Below are positions 6,580 through 6,587 of a stretch of DNA of 6,587 nt, piece after piece. Under the pieces are notes generated by a model, which saw only the letters and a list, made by a program, of their open reading frames with translations, did no database searches and was not told the DNA's origin. The position numbers were made by a program, and so were the translations under genes. Numbering within the stretch: the stretch's first letter is position 1; every line of letters starts with the position of its first letter. This DNA is from JBFXEO01 sp050180015 (GTDB taxonomy: Bacteria; Bacteroidota; Bacteroidia; Bacteroidales; Tenuifilaceae), in the NCBI GenBank assembly GCA_050180015.1, contig JBFXEO010000167.1, forward strand, positions 1 to 6,587. Reading direction: 5' to 3'.

Positions 6580-6587
6580 AAATTATT

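Overview
The window looks like ordinary chromosomal DNA from a member of the Bacteroidota, most likely Bacteroidales-like. The long nuclease is of the Walker-less AddB-like type typical of that phylum. The intergenic regions are AT-rich, the start codons lack clear Shine-Dalgarno sequences, and one promoter candidate resembles the Bacteroidota TTG / TAnnTTTG consensus. The genus cannot be fixed from sequence alone.

All five genes lie on the minus strand and would be transcribed from high to low coordinates. In that order they are: a secreted leucine-rich-repeat protein (6537-5686); a MurU-like sugar-1-phosphate nucleotidyltransferase (5632-4904); a TIGR01212/YhcC-like radical SAM protein (4820-3879); an AddB-like inactivated helicase with a C-terminal PD-(D/E)XK nuclease and iron-sulfur cluster (3805-914); and a pentapeptide-like Phe-rich repeat protein that starts at 840 and runs off the left edge without a stop. 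Gaps between genes are 53 to 83 bases. No RNA gene, insertion sequence, CRISPR array or phage gene was seen, and no gap exceeds 300 bases.

The genes do not form an obvious single pathway. The nucleotidyltransferase suggests cell-wall sugar recycling or nucleotide-sugar synthesis, the radical SAM protein probably RNA modification, and the nuclease double-strand-break repair. Co-direction may reflect a loose transcription unit only. The gap before the pentapeptide-like gene holds a plausible promoter, and a weak hairpin follows the leucine-rich-repeat gene.

The least ordinary element is the partial protein at the left edge. Its repeat is 12 residues long, with phenylalanines alternating 5 and 7 residues apart. 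It keeps the pentapeptide rule (small or beta-branched residue two before each Phe) but inserts two residues, usually around a Gly-x-Gly, in every second unit. The second notable element is a run of eight G in the nuclease gene, upstream of its iron-sulfur cysteines. I see no convincing new defence or mobile system in the window.
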